A stretch of DNA of 64,000 nucleotides from Geomicrobium sediminis (GCF_016908595.1 NZ_JAFBEC010000015.1:1-64000); one strand, 5' to 3'. Shown: positions 41,401-51,087, counted from the first letter of the stretch. Program-made: numbers and translations. Notes: generated by a model not told the origin, from the letters alone.

Positions 41401-42051
41401 ACGGAATGCTTCGATCACTTCAAGACGCTTAATTGCACGCGTACGACGTTGCCCTTGTGCTGTTTCTAATTCTTCTTTTAACATCTTCACTTCTTTATTT
41501 AAGTCAAGATCAGATAGAATTTTACGGATCGCTTCAGCACCCATCTGCGCTGTGAAAGAACGACCGTACTTATCGTAGTACGCTCGATATTCTTTTTCAG
41601 AAAGCAATTGTTTGTATTCAAGTGGTGTATCACCTGTATCTGTAACCACGTAAGAAGCAAAGTAAATAACTTCTTCTAAGGAGCGCGGTGACATATCCAA
41701 GACAAGACCCATACGACTTGGAATTCCTTTAAAATACCAAATGTGTGAAACTGGAGCCGCAAGCTCAATGTGTCCCATTCGCTCACGACGAACCTTCGCA
41801 CGTGTTACCTCAACACCACAACGATCACATACAACACCTTTGTAGCGAACTCGCTTGTATTTCCCACAATGACATTCCCAATCTTTTTGCGGTCCGAAAA
41901 TACGCTCACAAAACAAACCGTCTTTTTCTGGTTTAAGAGTACGATAGTTAATCGTCTCAGGCTTTTTAACTTCACCACGAGACCAGCTGCGGATCTTATC
42001 CGGTGATGCTAAACCTACTTTCATGTATTCAAAATTATTGACATCGATCAA
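38440..42051 (-). CDS. rpoC: RNA polymerase beta-prime subunit
   Basis: 1203 aa. N-terminal zinc ribbon ([20 protein letters not shown] near residue 60), the catalytic metal loop [12 protein letters not shown] near 450, bridge helix and trigger loop ([16 protein letters not shown]) in the C-terminal half, and the second zinc cluster ([15 protein letters not shown]). TTG start, [20 protein letters not shown], with GGAGGG at 7 bases. Follows rpoB. Confidence 0.98.
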   Translation of the reverse strand: MIDVNNFEYMKVGLASPDKIRSWSRGEVKKPETINYRTLKPEKDGLFCERIFGPQKDWECHCGKYKRVRYKGVVCDRCGVEVTRAKVRRERMGHIELAAPVSHIWYFKGIPSRMGLVLDMSPRSLEEVIYFASYVVTDTGDTPLEYKQLLSEKEYRAYYDKYGRSFTAQMGAEAIRKILSDLDLNKEVKMLKEELETAQGQRRTRAIKRLEVIEAFRNSGNEPSWMILDVLPVIPPELRPMVQLDGGRFATSDLNDLYRRVINRNNRLKRLLDLGAPSIIVQNEKRMLQEAVDALIDNGRRGRPVTGPGNRPLKSLSHMLKGKQGRFRQNLLGKRVDYSGRSVIVVGPNLKMYQCGLPKEMALELFKPFVMKELVAKGQAHNIKSAKRKVDRVQPEVWDVLEEVIKEHPVLLNRAPTLHRLGIQAFEPTLVEGRAIKLHPLVCTAYNADFDGDQMAVHVPLSAEAQAEARVLMLAAQNILNPKDGKPVVTPSQDMVLGNYYLTLERENAVGEGAVFKDSDEALTAYQNGYVHLHSRIAIPVSAIEKTTFPEEAKGHLLLTSIGKLMFNEILPESFPYINEPSAKNLEQATPLEYFVPQGTDVKKTFQERPIVSPFKKGFLGDVIAEVFKKFQVTETSRMLDRMKELGFFYSTKAGLTVGVADIVVLAEKQEILDAAEEQVSKVVKQFRRGLITEEERYDKIISIWSDAKDDIQGRLMKTLDKSNPIFMMSDSGARGNASNFTQLAGMRGLMANPSGRIIELPIKSSFREGLTVLEYFISTHGARKGLADTALKTADSGYLTRRLVDVAQDVIVREDDCGTDRGLVVSALRDGTEEIENLYDRLVGRFSFQTVKHPETGDVLVKPNELIHEELAKTIVESGVEELKIRSVFTCDTSHGVCNKCYGRNLATGSDVEVGEAVGIIAAQSIGEPGTQLTMRTFHTGGVAGDDITQGLPRIQELFEARNPKGQALITELSGTVEEIRDAGDKKEIVIRGEYETRSYTTAYGARVRIAEGDRVVAGEALTEGSIDPKELIQVTGIDEVQMYLLKEVQKVYRMQGVEIGDKHVEVMVRQMLRKIRVMDSGDTDVLPGTLVEVNAFHKANIDVLRKGKRPAVGTPVILGITKASLETDSFLSAASFQETTRVLTDAAIKGRKDALLGLKENVIIGKLVPAGTGMQRYRSLKGETPDSEKETAPEVETVGYD

Positions 42052-42118
42052 AGGGTGACCCTCCCTTTCCTGCGCTCTGTTGTCAAAGGGGCTAAATGGC
42101 GATAGTAAACATCAAACG

Positions 42119-42156
42119 TGCAAAAGAAAGATCCAGCTTTGGAACTTTCTTTTGCA
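42119..42156 (-). other. 17-bp hairpin in the rpoB-rpoC gap
   Basis: A near-perfect inverted repeat: TGCAAAAGAAAG with CTTTCTTTTGCA, then one mismatch and an inner TCCA/TGGA stem, loop of 4. It lies 9 bases after rpoB. No clean T-run follows, so partial attenuation or RNase processing to set the beta to beta-prime ratio is possible. Confidence 0.65.
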
Positions 42157-42164
42157 ACTTCCCT

Positions 42165-45100
42165 TTAAGCGTTCTCCGTAGATTCTAGCTTAAGGTTCAT
42201 TCGATCGTTTGATTGTTCTTCTTCGTCGTCCAGCTCTTTCATTTCAATCTCTTCTTCATTGCTTGAAAGCATCTTTACATCCATACCTAAACTTTGAAGC
42301 TCTTTTATCAATACTTTAAATGATTCAGGAACTCCTGGTTCTGGTACGTTTTCGCCCTTAACGATGGCCTCATACGTTTTAACACGTCCGACAACATCAT
42401 CTGATTTCACCGTTAAGATTTCTTGCAACGTATATGCAGCACCGTATGCTTCAAGCGCCCATACCTCCATCTCACCAAAACGCTGACCACCAAATTGAGC
42501 TTTACCTCCAAGTGGTTGTTGCGTAACGAGAGAGTAAGGTCCAGTTGAACGAGCGTGTAGCTTATCGTCAACCATGTGTGCAAGTTTAATCATATACATG
42601 ACACCGACAGATACTCGGTTATCAAAGGCATCTCCTGTACGACCATCGTAGAGAATTGTTTTACCATCTCGAGCCATACCCGCTTCTTCTAACGTCTCCC
42701 AAACATCTTCCTCACGCGCACCATCAAATACTGGTGAAGCAACATGAATACCGAGTTGGCGCGCAGCCATTCCTAAGTGCATTTCAAGCACTTGTCCGAT
42801 ATTCATACGCGATGGTACCCCAAGTGGGTTAAGCATGATGTCAATTGGTGTTCCGTCAGGCATATACGGCATATCTTCTTCTGGAAGAATTCGAGAGATA
42901 ACACCTTTATTACCGTGACGACCGGCCATCTTGTCACCTTCGTTGATCTTACGCTTTTGAACGATATAGACACGAACAAGTTGGTTTACGCCTGGTGGTA
43001 ATTCATCGCCATCTTCACGGTTAAAGATCTTCACGTCAAGGATGATTCCATCCCCACCGTGCGGAGCACGAAGTGACGTGTCACGTACTTCACGAGCTTT
43101 CTCACCGAAGATTGCATGAAGTAAACGCTCTTCTGCTGTTAGTTCTGTCATCCCCTTAGGAGTGACTTTACCAACGAGAATGTCGCCGTCTTTGATCTCA
43201 GCCCCGACTCTAATGATTCCTCGCTCATCAAGATTACGAAGTGCATCTTCACCGATGTTTGGTATATCACGAGTGATCTCTTCTGGTCCGAGCTTCGTAT
43301 CACGTGATTCCGATTCGTATTCTTCAATATGGATCGAAGTAAAGACATCGTCTTTAACGAGTCGTTCACTAAGGATAATGGCATCCTCATAGTTGTAACC
43401 ATCCCAAGTCATAAACCCTACGAGTACGTTACGTCCAAGGGCCATTTCCCCTTTATCCATAGAAGGACCATCTGCTAGAACTTCACCACGATCAACAACG
43501 TCACCTTCAGCAACGATTGGACGTTGGTTATAACTCGTTCCTTGGTTAGAACGGATATATTTAGACATGCGGTACACGTCATCATCTGTTTCAACTTCTT
43601 TACCTTCAACGTCAACCAAGCGACGGATTCGAACTTCACGAGCAGTTACTCGCTTAACGACACCACGGTGCCTTGAAACAACTGCTGCTCCGGAGTCTTT
43701 AGCAGAAACATATTCAATACCCGTACCAACTACTGGCGCTTCTGGCTCTAGTAACGGAACCGCTTGACGCTGCATGTTCGCTCCCATTAAGGCACGGTTC
43801 GAGTCATCATTCTCTAAGAATGGAATCGAAGCCGTTGCGGCAGAAACAACTTGCTTTGGTGATACGTCCATGTAGTCGATGCGATCTTTACTTACGATCG
43901 TATTTTCTTCACGGAAACGAGCAATAATGTTATCATCCACGAACGTTCCATCATCTTGTAACTTCGCATTCGCTTGTGCAACGACGTAATTATGCTCTTC
44001 ATCAGCAGTCAGGTAATCAATTTGTGCAGTTACTCGACCTGTTTCAGGATCAACACGGCGATACGGCGTCTCCATAAAGCCAAACGCATTCACTTTTGCA
44101 TAACTGGAAAGTGAGTTGATCAAACCAATGTTTGGACCTTCCGGCGTTTCAATTGGACACATACGACCGTAGTGAGAATAGTGAACGTCTCGAACTTCCA
44201 TTCCTGCACGCTCACGAGTAAGACCACCTGGTCCAAGCGCTGATAAACGACGCTTATGCGTCAACTCAGCTAATGGGTTCGTTTGATCCATAAACTGAGA
44301 CAACTGTGAACTACCGAAGAACTCTTTAATTGACGCGATCACCGGACGGATGTTGATTAACGCCTGTGGTGTAATTTGACTAGGATCTTGAATTGACATA
44401 CGTTCACGTACGACACGCTCCATACGGGAAAGACCAATTCGGAATTGGTTCTGTAGTAATTCCCCAACTGAACGAAGACGACGGTTTCCTAAGTGATCAA
44501 TGTCATCGGTATTTCCAACTCCGTGTAGGAGGTTAAAGAAATAACTGATTGATGCAATAATGTCTTCAGCGGTAATGTTCTTAATGCTCTTATCGATCTC
44601 ACCATTACTGATTACCTGAATCGTTTGCTCACCTTCAGGATCATTAGGCGCATAAATTTTAATCGATTGAACGGTAATATCTGTATCTTCAACGACACCA
44701 TCTGCAACAGTGTACGTTTTAAATCCTAGATCATTTTCGAAGTAAGGAAGTAGGCGATCCAACGTACGGCGATCGATCAATGAACCTTCCTCTGCAATCA
44801 CTTCACCAGTTTCAGGATCTGCTAGTGTTTCAGCCAACACTTGATTAAAGAGACGATCTTTAATGTGAAGTTTCTTATTGATCTTGTAACGACCTACATT
44901 TGCAAAGTCATAACGTTTCGGATCAAAGAAACGGGACTCTAATAGACTACGAGCATTATCTACTGTTGGTGGCTCACCAGGACGTAGACGCTCATAGATT
45001 TCTAGTAAAGCTTTCTCCGTGTCTTCGGTATTGTCTTTCTCTAATGAGTTACGCAAGTATTCGTTCTCACCAATAAGATCAACAATATCTTGGTCCGCAC

Positions 45101-45704
45101 CAAATCCGAGTGCACGCAACAATACAGTAACAGGAATCTTTCTTGTACGATCGATCCTTACGTATACGATGTCTTTTGCATCGGTTTCTAATTCAAGCCA
45201 AGCACCACGGTTCGGAATGACAGTTGCAGTGAAACCTTTCTTGCCATTCTTATCGGTCTTACGGCTATAATATACACTTGGAGAGCGGACGAGCTGGGAA
45301 ACGATGACACGTTCGGCACCATTAATCACAAATGTACCTGTATCCGTCATTAATGGGAAATCGCCCATGAATACTTCTTGTTCTTTAACTTCTCCTGTTT
45401 CTTGATTCATCAAACGAACCTTTACTCTAAGTGGTGCAGAGTACGTGACGTCTCGTTCTTTAGAATCCTCTACAGAATATTTCGGTTCACCTAAGCTGTA
45501 ATCAATGAATTCCAGCACGAGGTTACCCGTAAAATCTTCAATTGGTGAAATGTCTTGAAACATCTCACGAATTCCTTCGTCAAGAAACCATTGATAGGAA
45601 GCTGTTTGAATCTCAATGAGATTAGGAAGGTCTAATACTTCACTAATCCGCGCGTAGCTTCTTCGCTGGCGATGGCGTCCATACTGAATGAGTTGACCTG
45701 TCAA
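42165..45704 (-). CDS. rpoB: RNA polymerase beta subunit
   Basis: 1179 aa. Rifampicin pocket [20 protein letters not shown] then [11 protein letters not shown] is wild type, predicting sensitivity. The catalytic and switch regions near the C-terminus ([41 protein letters not shown]) are intact. The C-terminal ~40 residues are acidic and variable. The start is the TTG giving [15 protein letters not shown], with AGGGGTGA upstream; a GTG at 45713 would overlap that site. Confidence 0.98.
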   Translation of the reverse strand: MTGQLIQYGRHRQRRSYARISEVLDLPNLIEIQTASYQWFLDEGIREMFQDISPIEDFTGNLVLEFIDYSLGEPKYSVEDSKERDVTYSAPLRVKVRLMNQETGEVKEQEVFMGDFPLMTDTGTFVINGAERVIVSQLVRSPSVYYSRKTDKNGKKGFTATVIPNRGAWLELETDAKDIVYVRIDRTRKIPVTVLLRALGFGADQDIVDLIGENEYLRNSLEKDNTEDTEKALLEIYERLRPGEPPTVDNARSLLESRFFDPKRYDFANVGRYKINKKLHIKDRLFNQVLAETLADPETGEVIAEEGSLIDRRTLDRLLPYFENDLGFKTYTVADGVVEDTDITVQSIKIYAPNDPEGEQTIQVISNGEIDKSIKNITAEDIIASISYFFNLLHGVGNTDDIDHLGNRRLRSVGELLQNQFRIGLSRMERVVRERMSIQDPSQITPQALINIRPVIASIKEFFGSSQLSQFMDQTNPLAELTHKRRLSALGPGGLTRERAGMEVRDVHYSHYGRMCPIETPEGPNIGLINSLSSYAKVNAFGFMETPYRRVDPETGRVTAQIDYLTADEEHNYVVAQANAKLQDDGTFVDDNIIARFREENTIVSKDRIDYMDVSPKQVVSAATASIPFLENDDSNRALMGANMQRQAVPLLEPEAPVVGTGIEYVSAKDSGAAVVSRHRGVVKRVTAREVRIRRLVDVEGKEVETDDDVYRMSKYIRSNQGTSYNQRPIVAEGDVVDRGEVLADGPSMDKGEMALGRNVLVGFMTWDGYNYEDAIILSERLVKDDVFTSIHIEEYESESRDTKLGPEEITRDIPNIGEDALRNLDERGIIRVGAEIKDGDILVGKVTPKGMTELTAEERLLHAIFGEKAREVRDTSLRAPHGGDGIILDVKIFNREDGDELPPGVNQLVRVYIVQKRKINEGDKMAGRHGNKGVISRILPEEDMPYMPDGTPIDIMLNPLGVPSRMNIGQVLEMHLGMAARQLGIHVASPVFDGAREEDVWETLEEAGMARDGKTILYDGRTGDAFDNRVSVGVMYMIKLAHMVDDKLHARSTGPYSLVTQQPLGGKAQFGGQRFGEMEVWALEAYGAAYTLQEILTVKSDDVVGRVKTYEAIVKGENVPEPGVPESFKVLIKELQSLGMDVKMLSSNEEEIEMKELDDEEEQSNDRMNLKLESTENA

Positions 45705-45997
45705 CGAATTCACCCCTCAAATCCGCGTATTTTTTAACTGAAAATATCCCTTTAGTCCCGGCACGACTGTACCATTCATTGTGAAAATGGGGGATGTAAT
45801 CAAACACATCAATGTGATTGATGCCGAAGTTCATTTAAGAAACTTCGTGAATGCACAAAAAGGCTCATACTTAATAGGATAAAAATACCAACCTTTTTTT
45901 CTCGTATTCACTTATTGTTCCCGTTCATCATAACCTTTATACTTCCTTTTTTAACAACTTTTTTGCTCTAAAAAAGTACGGTTATACGCATTAGATG
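45705..45997 (-). other. rpoB leader region with hairpins and possible short frames
   Basis: About 290 bases separate the promoter from rpoB. It holds three inverted repeats: ACTTTTTT/AAAAAAGT (45957-45977), GAAGTT/AACTTC (45828-45848) and CACAT/ATGTG near 45806-45820. A 26-codon GTG frame ends at about 45831 overlapping a 63-codon frame by ATGA; neither has a good ribosome site. Confidence 0.4.
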
Positions 45998-46026
45998 ATA
46001 TTATCACAAACCGAGTTCAAGGTCAA
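45998..46026 (-). promoter_or_regulatory. SigA promoter of rpoBC
   Basis: Minus strand: TTGACC (46021-46026), 17-base spacer ending TGTGA, TAATAT (45998-46003). Lies just after the methyltransferase gene. Confidence 0.7.
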
Positions 46027-46038
46027 ATATTTTTTCAT

Positions 46039-46641
46039 TTATTTATAGCATCGATAGAGAGAGTAGCCTTTGCTCTTCCCTTCCTCAACGACTTCTTTGA
46101 ATAACTCTTCTAATTTCTTTTTCGTAGAAGGGGCACCTTGCTTCTTCTGAATAACAACCCAGAGTTCCCCTGAATCAACTAAACGTTTATGAGCTTCTTC
46201 AAAAAAATGATGCACAACCTCTTTCCCTGCTCGAATAGGAGGGTTTGTAACAATCGATGCAAATAACTTCTCATCAGGAATCGCCTCGTATCCCGAACCC
46301 CGAACAATTGTGACTTGTTTTTCGACGTGATTACGCACTGCATTTTCTGTCGCAAGTTCGACTGCGCGTTCATTCACATCTGTCATCCAGACTTGCCTGC
46401 CTGTATCACCCGCGATTGAAATGCCGAGGGGGCCATACCCACAACCAACATCCAAAACCGGTCCATCGACCGCCGGAGCTTGATACGCATTCGCCAAAAA
46501 CGCACTGCCAAAATCGACGCCGCCTTTAGAGAAAACACCACGATCTGTATAAAATGAATACTCTTTCTCCTTGATCGTCACTCCAACCGTTTGCCGCTCA
46601 CTACTTACCGTAGGTTTCTTATCATAATAATGCGATGACAA
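46039..46641 (-). CDS. ybxB: RsmC-like class I SAM methyltransferase YbxB
   Basis: About 200 aa. SAM motif VLDVGCGYGPLG near residue 63 and catalytic NPPIRAG near 130, typical of 16S rRNA m2G methyltransferases. The N-terminus MSSHYYDKKP and the segment GVFSKGGVDFGS match B. subtilis YbxB, which has the same position between rplL and rpoB. TTG start chosen with AGAGGTGA 5 bases upstream. Confidence 0.92.
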   Translation of the reverse strand: MSSHYYDKKPTVSSERQTVGVTIKEKEYSFYTDRGVFSKGGVDFGSAFLANAYQAPAVDGPVLDVGCGYGPLGISIAGDTGRQVWMTDVNERAVELATENAVRNHVEKQVTIVRGSGYEAIPDEKLFASIVTNPPIRAGKEVVHHFFEEAHKRLVDSGELWVVIQKKQGAPSTKKKLEELFKEVVEEGKSKGYSLYRCYK

Positions 46642-46707
46642 AAGCTTCACCTCTTCTCTTAGAAACTCCTCTTTATTATGAGGTTTAACACAGAAAATAC
46701 GTTATTT

Positions 46708-46744
46708 AAAAGAAAAGACTTCCCCACATATAGCAGGGAAGTCT
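46708..46744 (-). terminator. terminator after rplL
   Basis: Minus strand: 9-bp stem AGACTTCCC/GGGAAGTCT with an 11-base loop, then TTTTCTTTT. Lies 18 bases after the rplL stop. Confidence 0.9.
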
Positions 46745-46761
46745 CTTCAATAGAAGTCAAA

Positions 46762-47124
46762 TTACTTGATTTCTACTTGTGCACCAGCTTCTTCAAGTTG
46801 GCTCTTCATGTCTTCAGCTTCGTCTTTGCTTACGCCTTCTTTAAGTGTCTCAGGGGCACCGTCAACAAGCGCTTTTGCTTCTTTAAGACCAAGACCTGTG
46901 ATTCCACGAACAACTTTGATAACGCCGATCTTAGAAGAACCAGCAGAAGTAAGAACTACGTTAAATTCTGTTTGCTCTTCAGCAGCACCTGCGTCTCCTC
47001 CACCAGCTACTGCAACTGGAGCTGCAGCTGTTACACCAAACTCGTCCTCGATTGCTTTAACTAGGTCGTTCAACTCAAGAACTGTCATGCTCTTGATTTC
47101 TTCAATAATTTGCTCTTTAGCCAT
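46762..47124 (-). CDS. rplL: 50S ribosomal protein L7/L12
   Basis: 120 aa stalk protein. N-terminal dimer domain, Ala/Gly hinge near residues 36-52 ([17 protein letters not shown]), and C-terminal factor-binding domain ([20 protein letters not shown]). Co-transcribed with rplJ. Confidence 0.98.
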   Translation of the reverse strand: MAKEQIIEEIKSMTVLELNDLVKAIEDEFGVTAAAPVAVAGGGDAGAAEEQTEFNVVLTSAGSSKIGVIKVVRGITGLGLKEAKALVDGAPETLKEGVSKDEAEDMKSQLEEAGAQVEIK

Positions 47125-47162
47125 TGTATATTCCTCCTTCAGGAATGTTAAAAATTAGGTGC

Positions 47163-47660
47163 TTACGCACTTTCTTCTTTTTGATCTGCGACTGCCTTAG
47201 AAGCCAATGCAAAGTTTCTGATTGGCGCTTGTAGTACGCTGAGAAGCATAGATACAAGTCCTTCGTATGAAGGAAGTTCAGCAATCTTCTTAATGTCTTC
47301 AACTGAAGTTACACTACCTTGAATAACACCAGCTTTAATTTCTAAAGCTTCGTTTTCTTTCGCGAACTCGTTTAAGACTTTCGCTGCTGCTACTGCATCT
47401 GTTTTGCTCGTAGCAATCGCTGTTGGACCTACAAGTGTTTCGTCAAGCTCTGTAAGGCTTGTCTCAGCTGTCGCGCGACGAGTCAATGTGTTTTTGTACA
47501 CTTTGAGCTCAACGTCTGCAGCACGGAGTTTGTTACGCAATTCCGTGTCTTGACTCACGCTTAGACCACGATAATCAACAAAAATGATTGACTCACTGTT
47601 GTTAAATTTCTCAACGATCTCATCAACAACTGCTTGTTTTTGTTCGAGTACACTGCCCAT
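47163..47660 (-). CDS. rplJ: 50S ribosomal protein L10
   Basis: 165 aa stalk base, binding L12 dimers through its C-terminal helix. Starts [19 protein letters not shown], with [11 protein letters not shown] near 26-36. Preceded by a leader through which the L10-L12 complex is expected to repress its own mRNA. Confidence 0.98.
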   Translation of the reverse strand: MGSVLEQKQAVVDEIVEKFNNSESIIFVDYRGLSVSQDTELRNKLRAADVELKVYKNTLTRRATAETSLTELDETLVGPTAIATSKTDAVAAAKVLNEFAKENEALEIKAGVIQGSVTSVEDIKKIAELPSYEGLVSMLLSVLQAPIRNFALASKAVADQKEESA

Positions 47661-47697
47661 TGTTCCACCTCCTGAAAAATTTGCCGTTCAGAGGATC

Positions 47698-47735
47698 AAA
47701 AAACTCCCCTGTCCATGAGCACACAGACAGAGGAG
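47698..47735 (-). terminator. attenuator terminator in the rplJ leader
   Basis: Minus strand: stem CTCCTCTGTC/GACAGGGGAG (one mismatch) with a 12-base loop, then six T, located before the rplJ ribosome site. It is the transcription stop of the L10 leader switch. Confidence 0.85.
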
Positions 47736-47840
47736 ATTCCGAATGACACGCAGTGTCATTTTTATAGGATCGATACCTCGGCAGGATTTACGCACAATCG
47801 TGCACCTACTGTCTGCGGCAGTATATTTAGCTATTAACCG
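47736..47840 (-). ncRNA. L10 leader RNA
   Basis: Minus strand contains the recognisable CCGCAGACAGTAGGTGCACG ... CCTGCCGAGGT pattern of the bacterial L10 leader, with an inner GTGCACGATTGTGC hairpin and a GACAC/GTGTC hairpin at 47746-47758. Binding of L10(L12)4 should favour the downstream attenuator. Confidence 0.8.
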
Positions 47841-47846
47841 TTTTTA

Positions 47847-47875
47847 ATTATATAAAACGGTCACCCAAAAGTCAA
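47847..47875 (-). promoter_or_regulatory. SigA promoter of rplJL
   Basis: Minus strand: TTGACT (47870-47875), 17-base spacer, perfect TATAAT (47847-47852), directly after the rplA stop. An inverted repeat ACCGTTTT...AAAAACGGT covers the -10. Confidence 0.8.
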
Positions 47876-47885
47876 TACGGCAAAA

Positions 47886-48584
47886 TTAGCCAGAGATTCC
47901 AGCAGTACTTACTTTAACACCAGGTCCCATAGAAGAAGAAACCGCGATGTTTTTCATGTACGTACCTTTTGCTGCAGAAGGCTTAGCTTTTGCAAGGATA
48001 TCAACAATTGTCTTGAAGTTTTCGAGCAGTTGCTCTTCTGTAAATGATACTTTTCCAATTGGAACGTGTACATTTCCAGCTTTTTCAACGCGGTATTCAA
48101 CTTTACCCGCTTTGATTTCATTGACAGCTTGTGTAACATCCATTGTTACAGTACCCGTCTTAGGGTTTGGCATAAGGCCTTTTGGTCCAAGAACACGACC
48201 AAGCTTACCAACTTGCGCCATCATGTCTGGTGTCGCAACAACAACGTCAAAGTCCATCCAACCTTGTTGGATTTTGTTAACGAGTTCTTCTTCACCTACG
48301 AAGTCCGCGCCAGCTTCTTCAGCTTCTTTAGCCTTTTCACCTTTAGCGAAAACGAGTACACGCTGAGTTTTACCAGTTCCGTTTGGAAGGACAACTGCGC
48401 CACGGATTTGTTGGTCCGCTTTACGAGGGTCTACTCCTAGACGTACTGCAACCTCAACTGTTTCATCAAAGTTTGCCGGAGCAATCTTTTTCACAAGCTC
48501 AATGGCTTCGCTTGCATTGTATTCTTTATTTACATCGACTTGTTTCTTAGCGTCTGCATATTTCTTACCGTGTTTTTTAGCCAT
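47886..48584 (-). CDS. rplA: 50S ribosomal protein L1
   Basis: 232 aa from [17 protein letters not shown] (ATG at 48584 with GAGGAG at 9 bases). L1-stalk protein; the signature [20 protein letters not shown] lies near residue 125. Represses L11/L1 mRNA in many bacteria. Confidence 0.98.
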   Translation of the reverse strand: MAKKHGKKYADAKKQVDVNKEYNASEAIELVKKIAPANFDETVEVAVRLGVDPRKADQQIRGAVVLPNGTGKTQRVLVFAKGEKAKEAEEAGADFVGEEELVNKIQQGWMDFDVVVATPDMMAQVGKLGRVLGPKGLMPNPKTGTVTMDVTQAVNEIKAGKVEYRVEKAGNVHVPIGKVSFTEEQLLENFKTIVDILAKAKPSAAKGTYMKNIAVSSSMGPGVKVSTAGISG

Positions 48585-48687
48585 TTCTAACAACTCCTCT
48601 TTTTGTGGTTTTAACGGTTTGACCTCCCACGCTTAATCGCTAGAGAAGATTCATTCCTTTTAGAAAGACGACTGCTTCGTAACAACA

Positions 48688-48737
48688 ATCAAGGTTGCAA
48701 ATGACCCGTTAATAGGCTCATCGCAACCTGTCTTGAT
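48688..48737 (-). other. structured gap between rplK and rplA
   Basis: A long bulged hairpin: ATCAAG-aca-GGTTGC pairs with GCAACC-TTGAT, and inside it ATGAgCC pairs with GGgTCAT. It fills the rplK-rplA gap (about 170 bp) and could bind L1 or be cleaved. Confidence 0.5.
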
Positions 48738-48754
48738 CATTTTATAAGGATTAA

Positions 48755-49180
48755 TTATCCTTCAACAGTGATACCCATGCTGCGTGCTGTACCTTCGATC
48801 ATCTTAACAGCAGCATCAATATCAGCAGCGTTTAAGTCTTCCATCTTCGTTTCAGCGATTCCACGTACTTGTTCAGCAGTTACTGATGCAACCTTCACTT
48901 TGTGTGGTTCTCCAGAACCAGACTTAACGCCAGCTGCTTCTTTAAGAAGAATTGCTGCTGGTGGAGTCTTTGTCACAAACGTAAATGAACGGTCTTCATA
49001 AACAGTAATCTCTACAGGAATGATAGTTCCTGTTTGCTCCTGTGTACGTGCGTTGAACTCTTTACAGAAGCCCATGATATTTACACCAGCCTGACCAAGG
49101 GCAGGACCGACCGGTGGTGCCGGGTTAGCTTTACCTGCAGGAATCTGTAGCTTAACTACGGTTTCAACTTTTCTAGCCAC
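48755..49180 (-). CDS. rplK: 50S ribosomal protein L11
   Basis: 141 aa, the usual length, from a GTG giving [20 protein letters not shown], with AAGGAGG 8 bases upstream; the frame runs open to 49246. The GTPase-centre proline helix [19 protein letters not shown] is intact (thiostrepton and RelA-related site). Confidence 0.98.
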   Translation of the reverse strand: MARKVETVVKLQIPAGKANPAPPVGPALGQAGVNIMGFCKEFNARTQEQTGTIIPVEITVYEDRSFTFVTKTPPAAILLKEAAGVKSGSGEPHKVKVASVTAEQVRGIAETKMEDLNAADIDAAVKMIEGTARSMGITVEG

Positions 49181-49243
49181 GCGACACACCTCCTTCGTTC
49201 GTAATGTGGTGTTTCGGGTTGTTACACCCTCCCACTTATTGAC

Positions 49244-49264
49244 CAACTGTCAGCAAGACAGTTG
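49244..49264 (-). promoter_or_regulatory. hairpin in the rplK leader
   Basis: An 8-bp perfect stem CAACTGTC/GACAGTTG with a 5-base loop, about 65 bases before rplK and just after its promoter. May be an autoregulatory L1 or L11 site. Confidence 0.5.
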
Positions 49265-49278
49265 AAGCAAACATAAAA

Positions 49279-49307
49279 ATCTTATCACTTATACTTGCCT
49301 TTTTCAA
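49279..49307 (-). promoter_or_regulatory. SigA promoter of rplKA
   Basis: Minus strand: TTGAAA (49302-49307), 17-base spacer, TAAGAT (49279-49284), directly after nusG. Same -10 as the rRNA and ybxF-rpsL promoters here. Confidence 0.65.
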
Positions 49308-49320
49308 GTGGAAAATCCAG

Positions 49321-49857
49321 TTATGAAAGTTTTTCAACTTGATGGAACTCAAGTTCAACAGGAGTCTCTCGTCCAAACATGTTGACATGGACTTTGACTT
49401 TTTGCTTCTCGAGACTAATCTCTTCCACTGTACCTGTAAAGTCTGTAAATGGTCCTTCTTTAACTTTCACCGACTCTTTAATTTCAAGATCTACTTCAGC
49501 TTTCGGTGCTTCAACACCCATTTGACGTAGAATCGAGTCAACTTCATCTGGCAAAAGCGCTGTCGGTTTCGAGCCAGCACCTGAAGAGCCAACAAAGCCT
49601 GTTACTCCTGGTGTGTTTCGAACGACATACCATGAGTCATCGGTCATGACCATTTCTACAAGCACGTACCCAGGGAACGTCTTACGATTTACCGTTTTTG
49701 TCTTTCCGTTCTTCGTTTCTGTTTCTTCTTCCACAGGAACGAGCACACGGAAAATCTTATCGAGCATTTCCATTGACTCGACACGCTTCTCTAGGTTTGC
49801 TTTAACTCTGTTTTCATACCCAGAATACGTATGAACAACATACCAATTCTTCTCCAT
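49321..49857 (-). CDS. nusG: transcription elongation/pausing factor NusG
   Basis: 178 aa: N-terminal NGN domain (KNWYVVHTYSGYENRVKANL ... GYVLVEMV) and C-terminal KOW domain (VKEGPFTDFTGTVEEI). In Bacillus it promotes pausing; it also links RNA polymerase to S10. The Shine-Dalgarno GAGGAGGG lies 25 bases before the ATG with a hairpin between. Confidence 0.98.
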   Translation of the reverse strand: MEKNWYVVHTYSGYENRVKANLEKRVESMEMLDKIFRVLVPVEEETETKNGKTKTVNRKTFPGYVLVEMVMTDDSWYVVRNTPGVTGFVGSSGAGSKPTALLPDEVDSILRQMGVEAPKAEVDLEIKESVKVKEGPFTDFTGTVEEISLEKQKVKVHVNMFGRETPVELEFHQVEKLS

Positions 49858-49864
49858 AGGTAGT

Positions 49865-49890
49865 CAGCCTTTCAGGCTGCCGCCCTCCTC
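49865..49890 (-). promoter_or_regulatory. hairpin between Shine-Dalgarno and start of nusG
   Basis: Minus strand: GAGGAGGG (49883-49890), then the stem CAGCCT/AGGCTG with a 3-base loop (49865-49879), then ACTACCT and the ATG. Only with the hairpin folded is the strong ribosome site about 10 bases from the start; the weak AAAGG nearer the ATG is inside the stem. Confidence 0.6.
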
Positions 49891-49910
49891 TCTATACAAC
49901 AAAAATACGC

Positions 49911-50090
49911 TTATAGGAACAGCCTAACAAGTTCCGAGAAAGCAAAATCAACGATGGCAAAGAAGATTGACATGAAAATTACCGTTACGAGGACAATCTT
50001 CGTATATTTAAAAAGCTCACTCGGCGTCGGCCAAGTTACTTGTTTCATTTGTTTGCCGACTTCTTTTAGAAATTGCACTGGATTGGTCAC
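49911..50090 (-). CDS. secE: preprotein translocase subunit SecE
   Basis: 59 aa, found by reading the gap upstream of nusG. Amphipathic segment FLKEVGKQMKQVTWPTPSEL followed by one transmembrane helix (KIVLVTVIFMSIFFAIVDFA), the minimal SecE form that clamps SecY. GTG start with GGGGGGTG 8 bases upstream. Confidence 0.96.
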   Translation of the reverse strand: MTNPVQFLKEVGKQMKQVTWPTPSELFKYTKIVLVTVIFMSIFFAIVDFAFSELVRLFL

Positions 50091-50152
50091 TTGCAGGACA
50101 CCCCCCGAAAATATGAAAACGTAGTTTCAAGCGTATCAATATTTCTGAACAT

Positions 50153-50178
50153 AAAAAAACAACCGTATTGACGGCGTT
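50153..50178 (-). terminator. terminator-like hairpin between sigH and secE
   Basis: Minus strand: AACgCCGT/ACGGttGTT, 4-base loop with one bulge, then seven T. It can end sigH transcripts or attenuate the promoter mapped upstream of it. Weak promoter-like TTGATA...CATATT follows before secE. Confidence 0.6.
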
Positions 50179-50238
50179 TTGAGTGGATTGCTTTCTTCTA
50201 TCATTATAGCCAAAAATCTCAATCTACTATACAGTCGC

Positions 50239-50267
50239 AGAATATCATAGAACGAAACAACTGTCAA
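50239..50267 (-). promoter_or_regulatory. SigA promoter candidate in the sigH-secE gap
   Basis: Minus strand: perfect TTGACA (50262-50267), 17-base spacer, TATTCT (50239-50244). A 9-bp hairpin with two wobbles (50272-50297) lies just upstream. The gap 50091-50351 holds no gene that I can find. Confidence 0.55.
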
Positions 50268-50351
50268 TGAAGGCACAAGGCCACATGACCTTGCACCATA
50301 GTTAAATCTCAAAACCAATAGAAGATTCTGCTATTTTAAATTGTAAAAATA

Positions 50352-51020
50352 TTAAGTGTGTACGTATCTTTTCTCAACGTAACGTTCGAGCTTACGTTTC
50401 ACTCGTTGTAATGCGTTATCAATTGATTTCACGTGACGATTCAAGTCAATCGAAATCTCTTGGTACGATTGTCCTTCCAAATATAACCTTAATACCTGTT
50501 GCTCAAGTTCACTTAGCACTTCGCTAATCTTCAATTCAATGTCTGTTAGTTCTTCTTGATTAATGAGCATCTCTTCGGGGTTACTAATTAACGAACTGCA
50601 AACCACATCCATTAATGTACGATCTGACTCTTCATCATACATCGGCTTGTCCAATGAAACATATGAATTCAACGGGATGTGTTTCTGACGAGTGGCTGTC
50701 TTTATAGCCGTTATAATCTGACGTGTAATACAAAGTTCTGCAAATGCCCGGAACGATGAAAGCTTGTCCCCGTTAAAATCTCGAATGGCTTTGTAGAGGC
50801 CGATCATTCCTTCTTGAACAATGTCTTCATGATCTGCACCGATTAAGAAATATGACCTTGCTTTCGCACGTACGAAATTCTTGTACTTGTTGATTAATTG
50901 TTCCAAAGCAGTGGAGTTCCCGTAACGAACAGCTTCTACGAGTCTTTCATCTTCGCTGATTACATCCTTGTTCTCTGATCTAACAACCGTCTGATTGTTT
51001 TCTAAGACGTATGCGCTCAT
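50352..51020 (-). CDS. sigH: RNA polymerase sigma factor SigH
   Basis: 222 aa sigma-70 family factor that opens the stationary-phase and early sporulation programme (spo0A, kinA, spoIIA in B. subtilis). Region 2 core DHEDIVQEGMIGLYKAIRDF and RAFAELCITRQIITAIK; region 4 helix-turn-helix LEGQSYQEISIDLNRHVKSI. ATG follows GAGGG at 6 bases. Confidence 0.96.
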   Translation of the reverse strand: MSAYVLENNQTVVRSENKDVISEDERLVEAVRYGNSTALEQLINKYKNFVRAKARSYFLIGADHEDIVQEGMIGLYKAIRDFNGDKLSSFRAFAELCITRQIITAIKTATRQKHIPLNSYVSLDKPMYDEESDRTLMDVVCSSLISNPEEMLINQEELTDIELKISEVLSELEQQVLRLYLEGQSYQEISIDLNRHVKSIDNALQRVKRKLERYVEKRYVHT

Positions 51021-51058
51021 GACAATCCCTCGCCCTCGACTTCGGTGTGTGTGAACTA

Positions 51059-51087
51059 AGTATATAGCAGTCCAGGACGAGAATCAA
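51059..51087 (-). promoter_or_regulatory. SigA promoter of sigH
   Basis: Minus strand: TTGATT (51082-51087), 17-base spacer ending TGCTA, TATACT (51059-51064), about 40 bp before sigH. B. subtilis sigH has a SigA promoter repressed by AbrB. Confidence 0.75.

Noticed and set aside
45643-45834. 63-codon minus-strand frame entering rpoB
   Set aside because: Out of frame with rpoB, poor ribosome site and no recognisable protein features; mentioned only as part of the leader.
47947-48366. 139-codon plus-strand frame inside rplA
   Set aside because: Fully antisense to a confident ribosomal protein gene, with no ribosome site; codon bias of the true gene opens the opposite strand.
50136-50318. 60-codon frame in the sigH-secE gap as a possible L33
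   Set aside because: No match to L33 landmarks (no CxxC or NYxTxKN region) and no ribosome site.
50425-50445. A second parS-like site in sigH (TTTCACGTGA)
   Set aside because: Only half of the palindrome matches and it lies in coding sequence.
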